DNA of 64,000 nucleotides from Botrytis cinerea B05.10 (taxonomy: Eukaryota > Ascomycota > Leotiomycetes > Helotiales > Sclerotiniaceae): positions 1,426,001-1,490,000 of the forward strand of contig NC_037310.1 of assembly GCF_000143535.2 (NCBI RefSeq). Reading direction: 5' to 3'. Each line of letters opens with the position of its first letter. The first letter of the stretch is position 1. The position numbers and the translations under genes are program-made. Positions 1-12,757 of this stretch are shown piece after piece. The notes below the pieces were generated by a model, which was not told the DNA's origin, made no database searches, and saw only the letters and a program-made list of their open reading frames with translations.

Positions 1-836
1 TATCAATATAGTTAGTTAGAAATAAATTTAAGATTTTATATATAACAAAAGCTTTTTGTAAATTCAAATTAGAGTTTTGATATCAAAATGATTTTGAAAT
101 CATTTTGAAGCTTTTTAAAATTGTTTTTATTAATATAATTTAAGTTAGTATTCAATTGTATAGAGCAAAGGGATTAAAAGAGATTGTGAAAATGGAAAAA
201 AAGAAAAGGAATCGATTTAAGAGATTAAATCTAATAGGAGAGAAGGGAAATGAAGCATTTTTATATTCTTTTAAAGCTATTTTAGAAGTTAAGATTTATT
301 AATATATTAAAACACTTATTATTCAATAGAAGAAGGAAGTTAAGAAGTTGAAGAAAACTGAAAAGAAAATTGAAAAGGAAAAGAAGTATTTAGAGGTATA
401 AAAGAGGGCTCGCTAGAAGGAGATCGATCGTTAGATTTTATAGGGTTTCAAAAAGTATAATAAGAAAGCTTTGAAAGTTTCAAAATCATTTATTAAGAAG
501 ATCAAAAGCACTCCAAAACCTTTTACTATAATAGATCTAATATACTAAGAAGTTATAAAGCCTTTAGATATTAGAAAGATTGATATTTCGAAGGATAATA
601 GGAAGGGGGTGGAAATCAGAATTAGAAGGGGGTAGATAATTATAGTATCAATAAGATTTAAAGATTGATTATTTAAAGGTTTTATACGAAAATCCTATAT
701 CACATTATCAATATTTAAAAACTTCAATTTGATATCTTATAAATTGTAATTATTATTAAATATTGAAGTTTTAATAGTAGTAAATTTGAGATTGTGCAAG
801 ATGTGGGGTAGTGCAAGATATCGGGATATCGGTTAA
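1..836 (+). mobile_element. RIP-mutated 3' part of a pogo-like DNA transposon
   Basis: This very AT-rich stretch still reads, with stops, as a lysine/glutamate-rich segment in the plus direction around 185-470 (KKKRNRF, then KKLKKTEKKIEKEKK, then KRAR). Such a basic coiled tail is usual at the C-terminus of fungal pogo/Tigger-type transposases. The 5' part lies outside the window. The stretch at about 796-850, rich in GATATCGG and TACGCCGCG, is much less AT-rich and may be the element's terminal region. No intact reading frame remains. The family is inferred from the tail composition only. Confidence 0.4.
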
Positions 837-1552
837 GTCTTACGCCGCGTAATTCGGACCACCAGTGGGTGTACGGATTTACAAAACACTTTGTATAACT
901 TCAAAAAACCTAAAATGAGATAATATTATAATTAAATAATTAATAATTATTATAATTTCGATTGTATATATTCTTTATTAATATTAATGAGAGTTTTATA
1001 TTTGTGGGGTAATTCTATATATCTTTTTTGAATTTCTTTTTGTGTGATTTTGTTTTATTTGTTTTGTATAATCTCCTTTAATTTATTTAATGTTTTCTAT
1101 TATCTTTTTTGAATTTATTATTTTAATATATTTCAAATGCTTTTTATTGAATTCAAATCAGGTGAATTAGGGAAATGAAATAAATTTTTGATGTTGTATA
1201 TATTTCTAAGCTTTTGGGTAAGGTTATATTTAAGGAATTTATGAGAACTATTATTATCCTTTATTAAAAACTATTTATGTATAAAATCTTTTGTTTATAG
1301 TTTTTCAATTATATTTATATAAATAGGGAGCAATTGTTGAACGTAATATTTTTGTATTATAGCATTACTTTAAGATTTGACTTTTTTGAGATGCGATTTT
1401 TTACTTTTCTATATAAGGATTCGCTTTTTATAATTTTTAAGACTTTCAATTTTGGGATATCTTTTAAACTTAAAATCAGAAATAGGTTTATTTATATATT
1501 CCTTTTCGTTATAATAGAATTCAAGCTTTTTGGCTTTTTCATTAAAAGTAAT

Positions 1553-2160
1553 TATTACAATGGATTAGTAACAGGCTATAAAATTACCAATATATAGACT
1601 ATAATGATATTATAGACCTTAGTAATTCAACTATAGTATATCAAGGGATATTAAGTATTCAAGAAAAGCCTCAAATATATATATAATATTAGTTATAGAA
1701 TATCCTAGAAATATAAAATATAATTCCTAGAATAATAAATCCTAAAAAACATTGAATATAACTTTACAAACTTTTTACAAAGTTATATTAATAATATTCT
1801 AAGGGATTAGTTTTAGAATAAAAGAATAAATTAAAACAATAGGAATTATAAGATGAGGGTTATATAACATATTGAAAATCGAAATCGATGTTCAATAAAA
1901 TCGATTATTAAAATCAATATTCGATTAGATTGATTATCGAAATCGATATTTGATTAGAAATAAGAAGGTTTATATAAGAAATAGGTTTTATTATAATATA
2001 AAGTTTTATATTTAAAAGAATAATTATTAATTTTATTATTATAGTTATAAGAATTATAATTAATTATAATCTTATTGAATTCCTATTTAAAATCTAGTTT
2101 AAACTATTTTAAAAGATTTCTAAATATTTTTATATGATTTTAAAGATAGTTTCTATAATA
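1553..2160 (+). repeat. 5' LTR of the gypsy element
   Basis: This 608-bp copy aligns base for base in length with 8062-8669. It starts TATTACAATGG and ends TTCTATAATA, while the 3' copy ends CTCCCGTAATA. The 5-bp duplication GTAAT lies immediately outside at 1548-1552. A less mutated start of the same LTR, TGTTACGACGG, is seen at 17541. Confidence 0.85.
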
Positions 2161-5100
2161 CTTTGAATATTATTTTTATTTTAAATATCGATTTAATAAT
2201 CAATTATTAATATAATATTCAAAAATATTATTATAAATCGATTTATTAGAAATATTAATAATATTAAAATAATTAATATTTTAAAGGACATTATTATTAA
2301 TAAAATTTTTAAAATTGTTTTATTAAATTAATATTAAGATAATTAATAAGAATTTAATACTTTTCTTTTATAATTTGAGATTTATTTTTAATTTAATAAA
2401 AACAAATTCATTATTAAGGAATTCAAAAGTATATAAATTATATTATATTTTTGAAATAAAATAATCAAATAAATTCAATTATATTTATATAATTATTTTG
2501 AATATAATAATAAAAATTATATATAATTTACTCAAACAATCTTTAATAATTTTAAAGGATTTAAAATAAAGATTTATAAAATCTTTAGAAATTCTAATAA
2601 ATTAAAAATAATAAAAAATAAGATTTTTAATTTTAAATAAATAAAATTAATATTAAAATATATTATAGAATTTTGAAAATATATTGGAATAATTAAATAA
2701 AACGAAATCATTATTATAAATTATTATTATAAAGAATTCAAATTAGAAATCAAATTAGAATTAAAAAGATTTATTAAGAATATAGATTTGAATAATTTAA
2801 TTTAGGATTTTATTAAATCAAATGATTATTTTTATAAATATTAATAAAGTTAAAGATTATATAAATTCTAAGGAAATTAAAAGCAAAAATATTATTATAA
2901 AAATGGGGGTAGATTATATTACAATTTATAAAAATATAAAAATCTTATAGAATTAAATATTATATATTATATAAATAGGAATAATAATTTAAAAAAGAAA
3001 TAAAGATAAGAAAACAATTTATATTTTAAATATGAAAAAGTAAAATATTGAATAATAAATTATTGAAATAAAAAAATAGAAGGAAAAAGGAACAATTTTA
3101 AATTTAAATTTAATAAAAGTTAATTTAATATTATTTTTATTATTTTAGAAAATTCAATTAAATTCAAAAATACTAAAGCTTTTATTATTAAAGAATTTCA
3201 GTAATTATTAAAGAAATTATTATAAAATCAAAAAGATATAAATATAATAGATTTATAAAAACAAAAATATTATAAAATCTTAATATTTTCTATAATAAAA
3301 GAAAGTTATTAGAATAAGATAGAAACAAATTAAATTATAATAAATTAAACAATTTGTTATAATAAATTCTATAGAATTTATTAATTAGATAAAAAAGCAA
3401 TCAAATAATTCCTTAAGAAAAGAAAAATAAAGAATTATTAGAATAATATAATATATAAGGATTTAAATTTAACTTTATAAGAAGTTTATAAAGTTATTTA
3501 GTAATTGAATATTATGAAATAAATAGGATAGATATATTATAAGATTTAAATAAATGGATATATATAATCAGTTATAATAGATTCAAAAATTATAAGAAAT
3601 TTTATTATATTAAAAGCTATAAAGTATTTGGAAATATTATTTCAAATAAAATAATATCTTTATTGATTGTAATTAATTAATAGATAGTTAATAAAATCTA
3701 ATAAAAAGATTTTATAGAAAACAATTTTAATATAAATGAGTATAATCTAGTATATAAAGATTATATAATTTGATATTGTATTATTAGATTAATAATAGAT
3801 TATTTTAGGAATATTATAGTTAAAGGTATATAATTTGAAAATAAATTGAGTATAAGGAATTGTAATATTTGATTAATACAAAAGCGATTATAGGGATATA
3901 TTAAAAATATTTGTGAGATGTAATATATATTTAAAAGAATTGAATGTGAATAATATTAGTGATATAAAATATTTAATTCAAAATTCTTTATTAAAAGTGA
4001 AGATTAGTATATCTTTTTTATAAATATAAAAGCTAATAATATGGTATAAAATTGTAATTGAAGTAAAAAATAGGTTTATGATATTAAAATAGTATAAGAA
4101 ATATGAATATATTTTTAAAAAATTAGGGATTTATAAAGTTTTATTGGAATATAAATTATAAAATTATAAAATAATATTAAAGAAAGATAAGATATTTATA
4201 TATATTCCAATTTATTTAATATCAATTAATAAATTAAAAAGATTTAAAGAATATATTGATAATAATTTAATTAAAAAATGGATTAGGGAATTTGTATCTT
4301 AAATAATCAATTCAATTATATAGATATTCAAAAAGAATAAATTTAATAAATTAATTATAAATTATAAAAAACTTAATATATTTATTAAGAAAAATCAATA
4401 TTCACTTTTATTAATTATAAAATTAAAAAATCGATTAAACAAAATTATAATATTTATTAAAATAAATTTATATAATAAATATTATTTGATTAAAATAAGA
4501 AAAGATAAAAAATAGAAAACTATTTTTAAAATAAAATATAGATTATACAAATATCAAATTATATTATTCGGGCTAATTAATATATTAATTATTTTTATAA
4601 GGCTTATAAATAATATATTATTATATATATTATTTGAATAATATTCTAATATATTCAAATAATAAGATTCAATATATTAAGAATATTAATAATATTTTTG
4701 AAAATCTATTCAAAATAGATTTGCTATATAAATCAAGTAAATGCAAATTCTATATTATAGAAATAGAATTCTTGGGATTCATTATATCAAGTTAAGGATT
4801 CAAAATGAATAAAAATAAGGTTAAAGTAATATTTGAATAAAAGTAATCGATTATAATTAAAAAAGTATAATTCTTTTTAGGATTTGTTAATTTTTATAAA
4901 AGATTTATTAAAAATTATTTAGAGATTATTATATTCTTAATTATATTAATTAGAAAAGATTAAAGAAGTTTTAAATAAATTGTTAAAGTATAGAAATCAT
5001 TTGATATGTTTAAATAAGTAATAGTAGAAAAATTAATATTATTAACTTTTAATTTAAAAAAAGAAATTATAATAAAGATGGACTCTTCAAATTTTATTAT

Positions 5101-6204
5101 AGGAATAGTTTTGAATCAATCCAATTAAAATAGAAAATATTAATCAATTACATTTTATTCCTGAAAATTATTATTAGTTGAATTGAATTACAAAATATAT
5201 AATAAAGAATTATTAACAATAATCAATATATTTAAAAAATAACAAATATATTTGAAAAAATTGAAATATATAATATAGATATATATAGATTATAAGAATT
5301 TAATTTACTTTATTATAATGAAATAGTTAAACAAATAATAAATTAAATGATTAAAGATTATAACTAATTATAATTTTAGAATTTCATATATCAAAAAATT
5401 AGAAAACACTAAAACTGATATTTTTAATTGAAAACCAAAATATCAAGAAAACAAAATATATAAATTATATATTATATTCAAAAAAGATAGCGAATTATTG
5501 ATTTACAATATATTACAATTTACAATAATATATTTATTGAAAGATAATTATCTTAAAAAACAAATCTAATTATACTATAATAAGAATATTAATATCATAT
5601 ATATATACAAAACAATAGAATTAGAATTTATTATAAAAAATAATACTATATATTTTTATGGAAAAATATACATTTCGAATTAAATAATTAAGGAATTTGT
5701 AATGAAATAATATAGATTATTGATATATAAATATTAAGGAATTATAAAAACATTTATAAGAATATAGAAAATCAATTACTTTTTATAAATGAAAATAATA
5801 ATTAAAGAAGTTATTAGAAATTATAATATTTATATATAAAACAAATTATTATAACATACTTTATATAATCAGTTTCAAATCCTAGATATGCCTTTTCAAT
5901 TATAAAAATCTATTATATAGGATTTTATAATTAAATTATTATTTTTAAAAAATCCTATTATAAAAATTGAATATAATACAATATTCAATATAATAAATAA
6001 ACTAATAAAACTTATATATATAATATTATTCAAGGAAATATAAAATATTAAACAATTAATATATATATTCCTTAAAATTATAATAAATATATACAAAGTA
6101 TTAAATAAGATAATCTTAAATTAAAATAAACTTTTTATTTCAAAATTCTGAATTATCTTATTAATATTTATGAATATCAAAAAAAAGCTATCAATATCTT
6201 TTTA

Positions 6205-6365
6205 TTTATGTTACAGTGCTAACTACATGTTTTGTAGTTGCCTTTATGCCTTAGGCATGGACTACTAGCATGCCCTGCTTTTTATAAGTAGGGCCTCACT
6301 CTTCCATAGCTCTTCCACCCTTATGGTACAATATATGTCTTTACCTGTGCCTTGACAATTTACAA
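6205..6365. other. Base-composition island inside the RIP-mutated gypsy element
   Basis: About 160 bp of ordinary base composition sits abruptly within AT-rich retrotransposon sequence. It contains short potential hairpins (a GCCCTGC...GTAGGGC pair near 6274-6296 and GCCTTAGGC near 6248). It does not read as integrase. It could be a small insertion that arrived after RIP or was too short to be mutated. I do not recognise its family. Confidence 0.5.
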
Positions 6366-7023
6366 ATAGATAATCAAATAAAAAGGATTAATTAAATAAT
6401 AAAAGTATATCTTAAATGCTATATAAATTATTAATAAAATAATTAAATAAAACTATTATCTATAATACAATTCGCATATAATATATTAGAAATGGAAACT
6501 ACAAAAATCACTTTAATATAAGCTAATTTTGAATTTAATTTACAAATATATAAAATTCCAATATTATAAAAAGTTAATATCAAATCAGCAATGATACAAA
6601 TTGAATAACTAAAAGATTTTTAAAAGCAATTAGCTTTTAATTTAAGATTTATATCTTTTAAAACAATAATATATTATAATACGAAATATAATATGAAATC
6701 TATATTTAAAAAAGGGAATAAAGCTTATTTGTTATAATAAAATATCAAAATCAAAAAACCAAATAATAAACTCGATTACAGGAAATTAGAATTATTCAAG
6801 ATTGATAAGATAATAGAAATGATTAATTATTGATTAAAATTATTAGATATAATAAATATTCATTCAATATTTTATATATTCTTATTCAAATTAATATCAT
6901 TAGAAATATTAAATATACTATTTATAGAAATTGAACTAATCAATCTAAATGCTATATATAATATTAAAACAATATTAAATTGTAAATATATTAAAAACAA
7001 AATTAAATATTTAATCAAATGAT

Positions 7024-7612
7024 TAACGTAGTTTAACACCGAGTGGCCCATATCACCGAGTGGCCCACTTTCACCTCAATTTACACCTTTCTCTTTCAAT
7101 ATGCGTTTTATCAACAACCCATAATGAATTCGAATAATTAAAAAGTTTGTATATTCTTCACTATCGAATTTATTCATAAAAATAAAAAACTAAGTATTCG
7201 AAAAACTACTATACTTTATAATATCCCTTATACAATTCTTTGATATAGAATAAAAGATTTACCTCTTTATATAGAAATTCGAACCAATAATTATAAGATT
7301 ATAAAATTAAAAGAAAAAATGATTATTTAATATATATTCAATATAAATTCAAAAAGATTTTTATTTAAATTAAAGAATATAGAAAATATAATAAATTATA
7401 TTTTTGAATCGAAAAATACAAAATATATTGAAAAGCTTTAAATATATCGATTTATAAAATATTGAATTGAATTAAAAATGTGTTTTAATTATATTTATAA
7501 CTTTTAAAAAGCTTTTTATAAAGATCTCAAGCTTTTTGAAAAGTGATTTCGATTAGTTGTAAATATATAAATGAAATATAGTATTTTGAATAGAGATTTT
7601 TATAATTTCAAT
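7024..7612 (+). mobile_element. 5' fragment of a pogo/Fot1-type element inside the gypsy element
   Basis: The segment begins TAACGTAGTTTAACACCGAG, close to the terminal repeat of the element at 10902, and aligns with about 10902-11510 over its whole length. The similarity ends near 7612 and no right terminal repeat was found, so the copy is truncated. In many positions this copy keeps C where the 10902 copy has T, and has A where the other has G. RIP therefore appears to have acted mainly on opposite strands of the two copies. Confidence 0.7.
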
Positions 7613-8061
7613 AAAACAAACTTTATAAAGCTTATAACGAATTATCTTCTTCTTACAATTTCTAAAAAACTCTTATTATTTGTATAAATAAAGAATCTTG
7701 ATCATAGCCTTTTTTTCCTATTGACATAAATGTTTTTACTATTATTCAATAGATTTATAAATTGTAGACATTATAGAATTAGTATAACAATAATCTTTCT
7801 TAAAATAAATATAATTAGTATAATGAAAAGAAAGATTAGTATTAATGATATACAAATGCTTAATATGATTATAGTAATTGTAGGGTTTATGCTTAATATT
7901 AGTATATTCAATATATTGAGATAAACGAGTAATGTTTTGAGAAAAAGCTGATTGATTAATAGATATAATGAAAAAGAAAACACTATAATCATTTAAATAA
8001 ATAAAAGCAAAATATATTAATATAAATACTTGAAATAAATATTAGACTAAAAAGGGAATAG

Positions 8062-8669
8062 TATTACAATAGATTAATAATAAGCTATAGAATTATTAAT
8101 ATATAAATTATAATAATATTATAAGCCTTAGTAATTCAACTATAGTATATCAAAGGATATTAGATATTTAAGGAAAGTTTTAAATATATATATAATATTA
8201 ATTATAGAATATCTTAGAAACATAAAATACAATTTCTAAAATAATAGATTCTAGAAAATATTGAATATAACTTTATAAACTTTTTATAAAGTTATATTAA
8301 TAATATTCTAAAAAATTAATTTCAGAATAAAAGAACAAATTAGGATAATAGGAATTATGGAATGAGAATTATATAATATATTGAAGATTGAAATTGATAT
8401 TTAATAAAATCGATTATTGAAATCGATATTCGATTAGATTGATTATCGAAATCAATATTCGATTAGAAATAAAAAGGTTTATATAAGAAATAGATTTTAT
8501 CATAATATAAAGCTTTATATTTAAAAGAATAATTATTTATTTTATTATTATAGTTATGAAAATTGTAATTAATTATAATCTTATTGAATTTCTATTTGAA
8601 ATCTAGTCTAAACTATTTTGAGAGATCTCTAGATACTTCCACGTGATCCTAGAGGCAGCTCCCGTAATA
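8062..8669 (+). repeat. 3' LTR of the gypsy element
   Basis: This is the downstream 608-bp copy. It is preceded by the purine-rich tract AAAAAGGGAATAG (about 8049-8061), as expected for the plus-strand primer. Its last 60 bp are less AT-biased than the matching part of the 5' LTR, so mutation density differs between the two copies. The target duplication GTAAT follows at 8670-8674. Confidence 0.85.
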
Positions 8670-9575
8670 GTAATTTATACTCCATAATAAATTTTATTAT
8701 TTTCTAATAAAGGGTATTTTATTATATTCTTTGATTTATATTGAGTCTCAGTTTTTTTTAATATCTCTCCCTTTCTTATAAAAACAGGATCTATATATAT
8801 TTCATTTATATATAGAATATATTTCCAAAATCCTTTTACAGTATTGTACTTATGTATTTTATTGAAAATGATATGTTTTTTATGATTTTGATTATTAAAA
8901 TATTTCTCTGAATAGATAGTTTTGTAGTGTTAATCTTGATTTGTAAATCTTTTTAAATTTTTTTATAATATATATTGTTTTACTCCTAATTTGAAATAAT
9001 CAATTATTACTTTGTAAGATTCAATTCATAATTTATTTCGAAAAAATGAAACAAGCATCTTATAAATATTCTTATCGATTAATATAGATTCTTTTAGATT
9101 CTTTAAAAGATTACAAATCTTTTTAAAAGCTTGTTTTTTTAATATATCTCTTTCTTAAAGTTATTAATGAGTTGTAGAATTTGATATATTTAATTGAGTG
9201 GAAAGGAAATGTAGGCTTTTTTTTATATAATATTGATTGAATTTATTGAAAAAGTGTGTTTTTTTTAAAGAATTATATTTTCTATATAATTTTTTATTAA
9301 TAGAAATAACCTTACATTTAATTGATTATATATTTAATAGTATTTCGAAATTGAATTGATTATTTATATTTAGGATTGTTTATTTTAAAAATATTTTCAA
9401 AAAACGTGTGTCCCGTAAGTCCGTGCACCCACTGGTGGACCAACATCATATCTTGTGGGCCATCACTCAGAACAACCCAGATAACTTTTCTCATGAATTC
9501 CAATTCCGCCTTTCAATATCCCATGTATATCGATTAAAGTAGACCTAGAGCCTTTATATCGTCTTCTACCCTATA

Positions 9576-10544
9576 TCACTGCTTTCTCTTATAATACCAC
9601 TCCATGTCCTGCTTGGTGCCATCTATAGACTCAATTCTTTCACCCCAGAACTTCATCGTTTTCCATGCTTTCGATGCCAGCGGTGCGACCTCTTCATTCC
9701 CACAACGACTGATCTCTTCAAGCCTATCCCTCCAAAATATCCACCTGGCTGCACTAAATCCCGAATTGGGCATAATCTGTGCGTTTTTGGCCAACTCCCC
9801 CGTTTCTGAAAGACCGGATTCGAAATTCTGATTCAGAATGCAGAGGGTTTCGATTTTGTGGCCGCAGTACTGAAACCACACTATTGCGGCGGGTAGAAGG
9901 TCCGCAATAGTAGTCAGGCGTTTCTCAGAATCGTGGCTAGTAGCTTCTGCTCCACTTGTCAACGGCCGCGGGGTCTCAAGGGTATCACGCAGGATCCAAA
10001 TCGCAACCAGGCACAACTCAGGATCACGAACTCCAACAGAGGCGAGTCGGGCGACGAAAGCACTTAGGTTGTGGCGCTGGGCGGCAGGGATGCTTGTGGA
10101 GATAGCCCATGCTGCTCGTATTTCTTCCACGAGGAAAGGAAGATCGCTCCATATGTTACCATCGGAGGTAGTTGCTATTTCCATCTCTGGATCATCCCTC
10201 TTCTCCTTTGAATCCACAATCTTCCGAGAAAGAACACCCATCTCCCTTGTATGTAGCACTTGGCTCACCAATCTGTCTTGCGCAGGGTGGTCTGCAGTTA
10301 TAAGTCTGGCTCCTTGTACGCACATATACCATAGCTCGCGGAGGTCGTACTCGTACAGCTCTATAGGATGAGTAAGCCCAGTTTGTGCGTATCGACTAGC
10401 AATGGTTCTCGTGAATAACCGGGCTTTGTGCCAGAATGCATTGGAGTCGTCATAGCCTGCTTCCTCGAGCTCAGCGTCTATTGCATCCTTATGTAATATA
10501 TGAAACTCTGAGCGGCTTTTGAGTCTGTCATTTAAGGAAGCCAT
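9576..10544 (-). CDS. DUF3632 family protein
   Basis: This intronless frame encodes 322 residues from the ATG at 10544 (MASLNDRL). It stays open upstream, but no earlier ATG was seen. The segments LWYMCVQGARLITADHPAQDRLV, IWSDLPFLVEEIRAAW and LSAFVARLASVGVRDPELCLVAIWILRDTLE match the pattern I know from the fungal DUF3632 family, whose biochemical role is unknown. No signal peptide or membrane segment is seen, so it is probably cytosolic. The gene lies between a dead mariner (ending ~9441) and a dead pogo-type element (starting 10902), yet its base composition is ordinary and it has no stops, so RIP has not spread into it. I am fairly sure it is a real gene. Confidence 0.8.
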   Translation of the reverse strand: MASLNDRLKSRSEFHILHKDAIDAELEEAGYDDSNAFWHKARLFTRTIASRYAQTGLTHPIELYEYDLRELWYMCVQGARLITADHPAQDRLVSQVLHTREMGVLSRKIVDSKEKRDDPEMEIATTSDGNIWSDLPFLVEEIRAAWAISTSIPAAQRHNLSAFVARLASVGVRDPELCLVAIWILRDTLETPRPLTSGAEATSHDSEKRLTTIADLLPAAIVWFQYCGHKIETLCILNQNFESGLSETGELAKNAQIMPNSGFSAARWIFWRDRLEEISRCGNEEVAPLASKAWKTMKFWGERIESIDGTKQDMEWYYKRKQ

Positions 10545-10901
10545 ACCGAGTGGGCTTGATCGGATGGGTTTGGTTGAGTGAAGATTGTTGAATGGAAGTA
10601 GAGAGGACAGTGCGAGGGAGAGTGCGGGTTCTAGAGACGCTGAAGGGCTCAAGACTGAAGCGGGGCCATTAATGGGTTAGCACGCCTTGGCTAGCATCAC
10701 CAATTATTCAGGTTATTGTGAGTTCATTGGGTGTGAGACAAGGATCCTGTGACGTCACAGCTATCTACCTGCATTCTATCTAACCAATAAAAGGAATTGT
10801 TGCGATATGAGTCAGCAAGGTGTACAGGAGAGAATCACATGATTACCGCGAAGCAGTACTGGCATGCCCAAATAGGTAATTAGTACTGGAGAGAAAGTCC
10901 A
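10545..10901. other. Upstream region of the DUF3632 gene
   Basis: This is about 360 bp of ordinary composition ending abruptly at the pogo-type element. It must hold the promoter of the minus-strand DUF3632 gene. I see no gene, clear TATA box or repeat in it. Confidence 0.5.
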
Positions 10902-12757
10902 TAACGTAGTTTATCAGCATGTGAGCCATATCACTATGTGGGCTATTTTCATTTCAATTTATATCTTTCTTTTTCAATATGTGTTTTATTAATAATCTAT
11001 AATGAATTTGAATAATTAAGAAGTTTGTATATTCTTTATTATTGAAGCTATTCAGAAAGATAAAAAATTAAGTATTTGAAAGATTATTAAGATATATAAT
11101 ATTTTATATATAATATTATAATATAAAATTGATGGTTTTATTTTTTGTATAAAATATTGATATAAAGTTTATAATTTTTTAAAGTTAGAAAAGAATGTTA
11201 TTGTTGAATATATATTTGATATAGATTTGAGAGATTTTTTATTTAAATTTAAAAATGTAGAAGATATAGTAAATTATATTTTTGAATTAAGGGATATAAA
11301 GAATATTGGAAAGTTTTGAATATATTGATTTGTAAAGTATTGAATTGAATTAAAGATATGTTTTAATTGTATTTATGATTTTCAAAAAGTTTTTTGTAAG
11401 GATTTTAAGTGTATTAAAAAATGATTTTGATTAGTTGTGAATATATGAGTGAAATATAATATTTTGAATAGAGATTTTTATAATTTTGATGAAATAGATT
11501 TTATAATGGGGATTATATATATAATAATAATTATTATTAATATTGAAAAATATAGTAGAAATAAATTAATATAATTAGATAATTGAGAATGGATTATAGT
11601 AATAATATATAAAAATAAAGAGGATGAAATTATTTTTTTATTTTTAATAATTTAAAAATAAATTTATTTTTTTAATTAATATATTGAAATGAATTTTTTT
11701 ATAGAATAGATTATTAAATTTATATTTAATAGGTGAATGAATAATGAGATAGATTTAAAATGATTGAAATATTTTGATAAATATATTAAGAATTAAAGAA
11801 AGAGTAAATATTAAATATTGGTATTGAATGGATATGAAAATTATGAATTAGTAGTTTTTTAAGTATATTATAAAAAGAATGATATTATATGTTTATATTT
11901 ATTATTGTATTTAAATTATTTAATTTAATTATTTGATATTGGTTGTTTTAGTAATCTGAAATGTTTATATGATAATCAAATTAATGGATTTATTAAAATA
12001 TATATTAATTATATTTTAAAAATTGAATTCTTTATAGCTTTTAAAGTTGTATATAAAGAATCAATTATTTTTTAGAATATGAAATCAGGATTTCAAAGAA
12101 TAAATTTAATCCTATTTAATTCTAAAGTTATATTTTCGAAATTAAATATTTGAATTTGTATATTTATATTTCTCTTTTTCAATTTAAATCAATAAATTTT
12201 TTAAATCCTTTATAATTCAATTAAAACTCTTTTTCAATCAATATTAATTAAATTTTAAATAATTTATTATTAATTAAATTTTTTTATATTTATATTTGAA
12301 ATTGTATTAGTTTTAATTAAGAATATAAAAAAATTAATTTATAAGAATATATTTTTAAATATAAAGAATTGTATATTTCGAATAGCAAATGAAATATTAA
12401 ATAAATATTAATATATAAAAAAAACTCAATTATATTAAGAAAGAGTGTTTACTAAATAAGAGATTTTTGATATATTATTTTAATAAAAGATTGATATTTA
12501 AATTTAATATAATAAATATCAAAAAGAAAGGAATTCTAATAGGGAAGTATTTTTTAATTGATATTATAATAAATATGAAAAGATAGGATATAATATAAGA
12601 ATTTGTTAAAATGATATAATAGATTTTAGATTATTAGATTCTTAATAGTTTTAATTAATTGATTTAATTATTGTTGAATAATATAGGGTTGAAAGTATAA
12701 ATTGAGGTGAAAGTGGCTTATATGGTGATATAGCCCATATGCTGATAAATTACATTA
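10902..12757 (+). mobile_element. Full-length pogo/Fot1-type DNA transposon, RIP-mutated
   Basis: The 1856-bp unit begins TAACGTAGTTTATCAGCATG and ends with the inverse GCTGATAAATTACATTA. The terminal repeats extend for about 60 bp through CCATATCAC...TTTCAATTTATA, consistent with insertion at TA. Near 11030-11090 the plus strand reads IEAIQKDKKLSI with an interrupting stop, the helix-turn-helix start of pogo-type transposases (IEAIQKDPKLSIRKAA in many fungi). Almost all C has become T in the coding strand and stops are frequent, so it is inactive. Its ends match those of the MITEs at 19082, ~19790 and 38871. Confidence 0.8.

Larger units (their letters stand above)
1553..8669 (+). mobile_element. 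RIP-mutated Ty3/gypsy LTR retrotransposon (chromovirus-like)
   Basis: Two 608-bp direct repeats (1553-2160 and 8062-8669) frame the element, and the 5-bp sequence GTAAT flanks it on both sides (1548-1552 and 8670-8674), so the insertion boundaries are clear. Internal remnants run in the order of a gypsy pol on the plus strand. YLNNILIYS at about 4631-4657 is the reverse transcriptase YLDDILIYS box with both aspartates turned to asparagine. GFVNFYKRFI follows at about 4880-4910. An RNase H start (MDSSNFIIGIVLNQ) lies at about 5079-5120, and an integrase tail (IHSIFYIFLF) at about 6850-6890. A purine tract precedes the 3' LTR. Stops in every frame make it inactive; G-to-A and C-to-T changes fit RIP. 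Confidence 0.85.
858..9441 (-). mobile_element. Tc1/mariner-type transposon, RIP-mutated and split by a gypsy insertion
   Basis: Inverted ends frame the unit: CCACCAGTGGGTGTACGGAT near 858-884 and its near reverse complement CCGTGCACCCACTGGTGG near 9414-9441. Read on the minus strand, the outer flanks retain mariner-like motifs despite many stops. About 8700-8800 reads like NEIYIDP...KGEILKKTETQY, resembling the DEAHIDP...ILRE-GTRY block of fungal DDE transposases. About 1148-1172 reads PNSPDLNS, the conserved block before the last catalytic acid. With the gypsy insert (1553-8669) and its 5-bp duplication removed, the element would be about 1.5 kb, the usual mariner size. The transposase is dead. 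Confidence 0.6.

Noticed and set aside
1334..1597. 87-codon AT-rich frame
   Set aside because: It crosses the mariner/gypsy boundary at 1553 and is a chance frame in RIP-mutated DNA.
9576..10652. Start of the DUF3632 gene at 10652
   Set aside because: That codon is TTG. The ATG at 10544 is the first usable start in frame.
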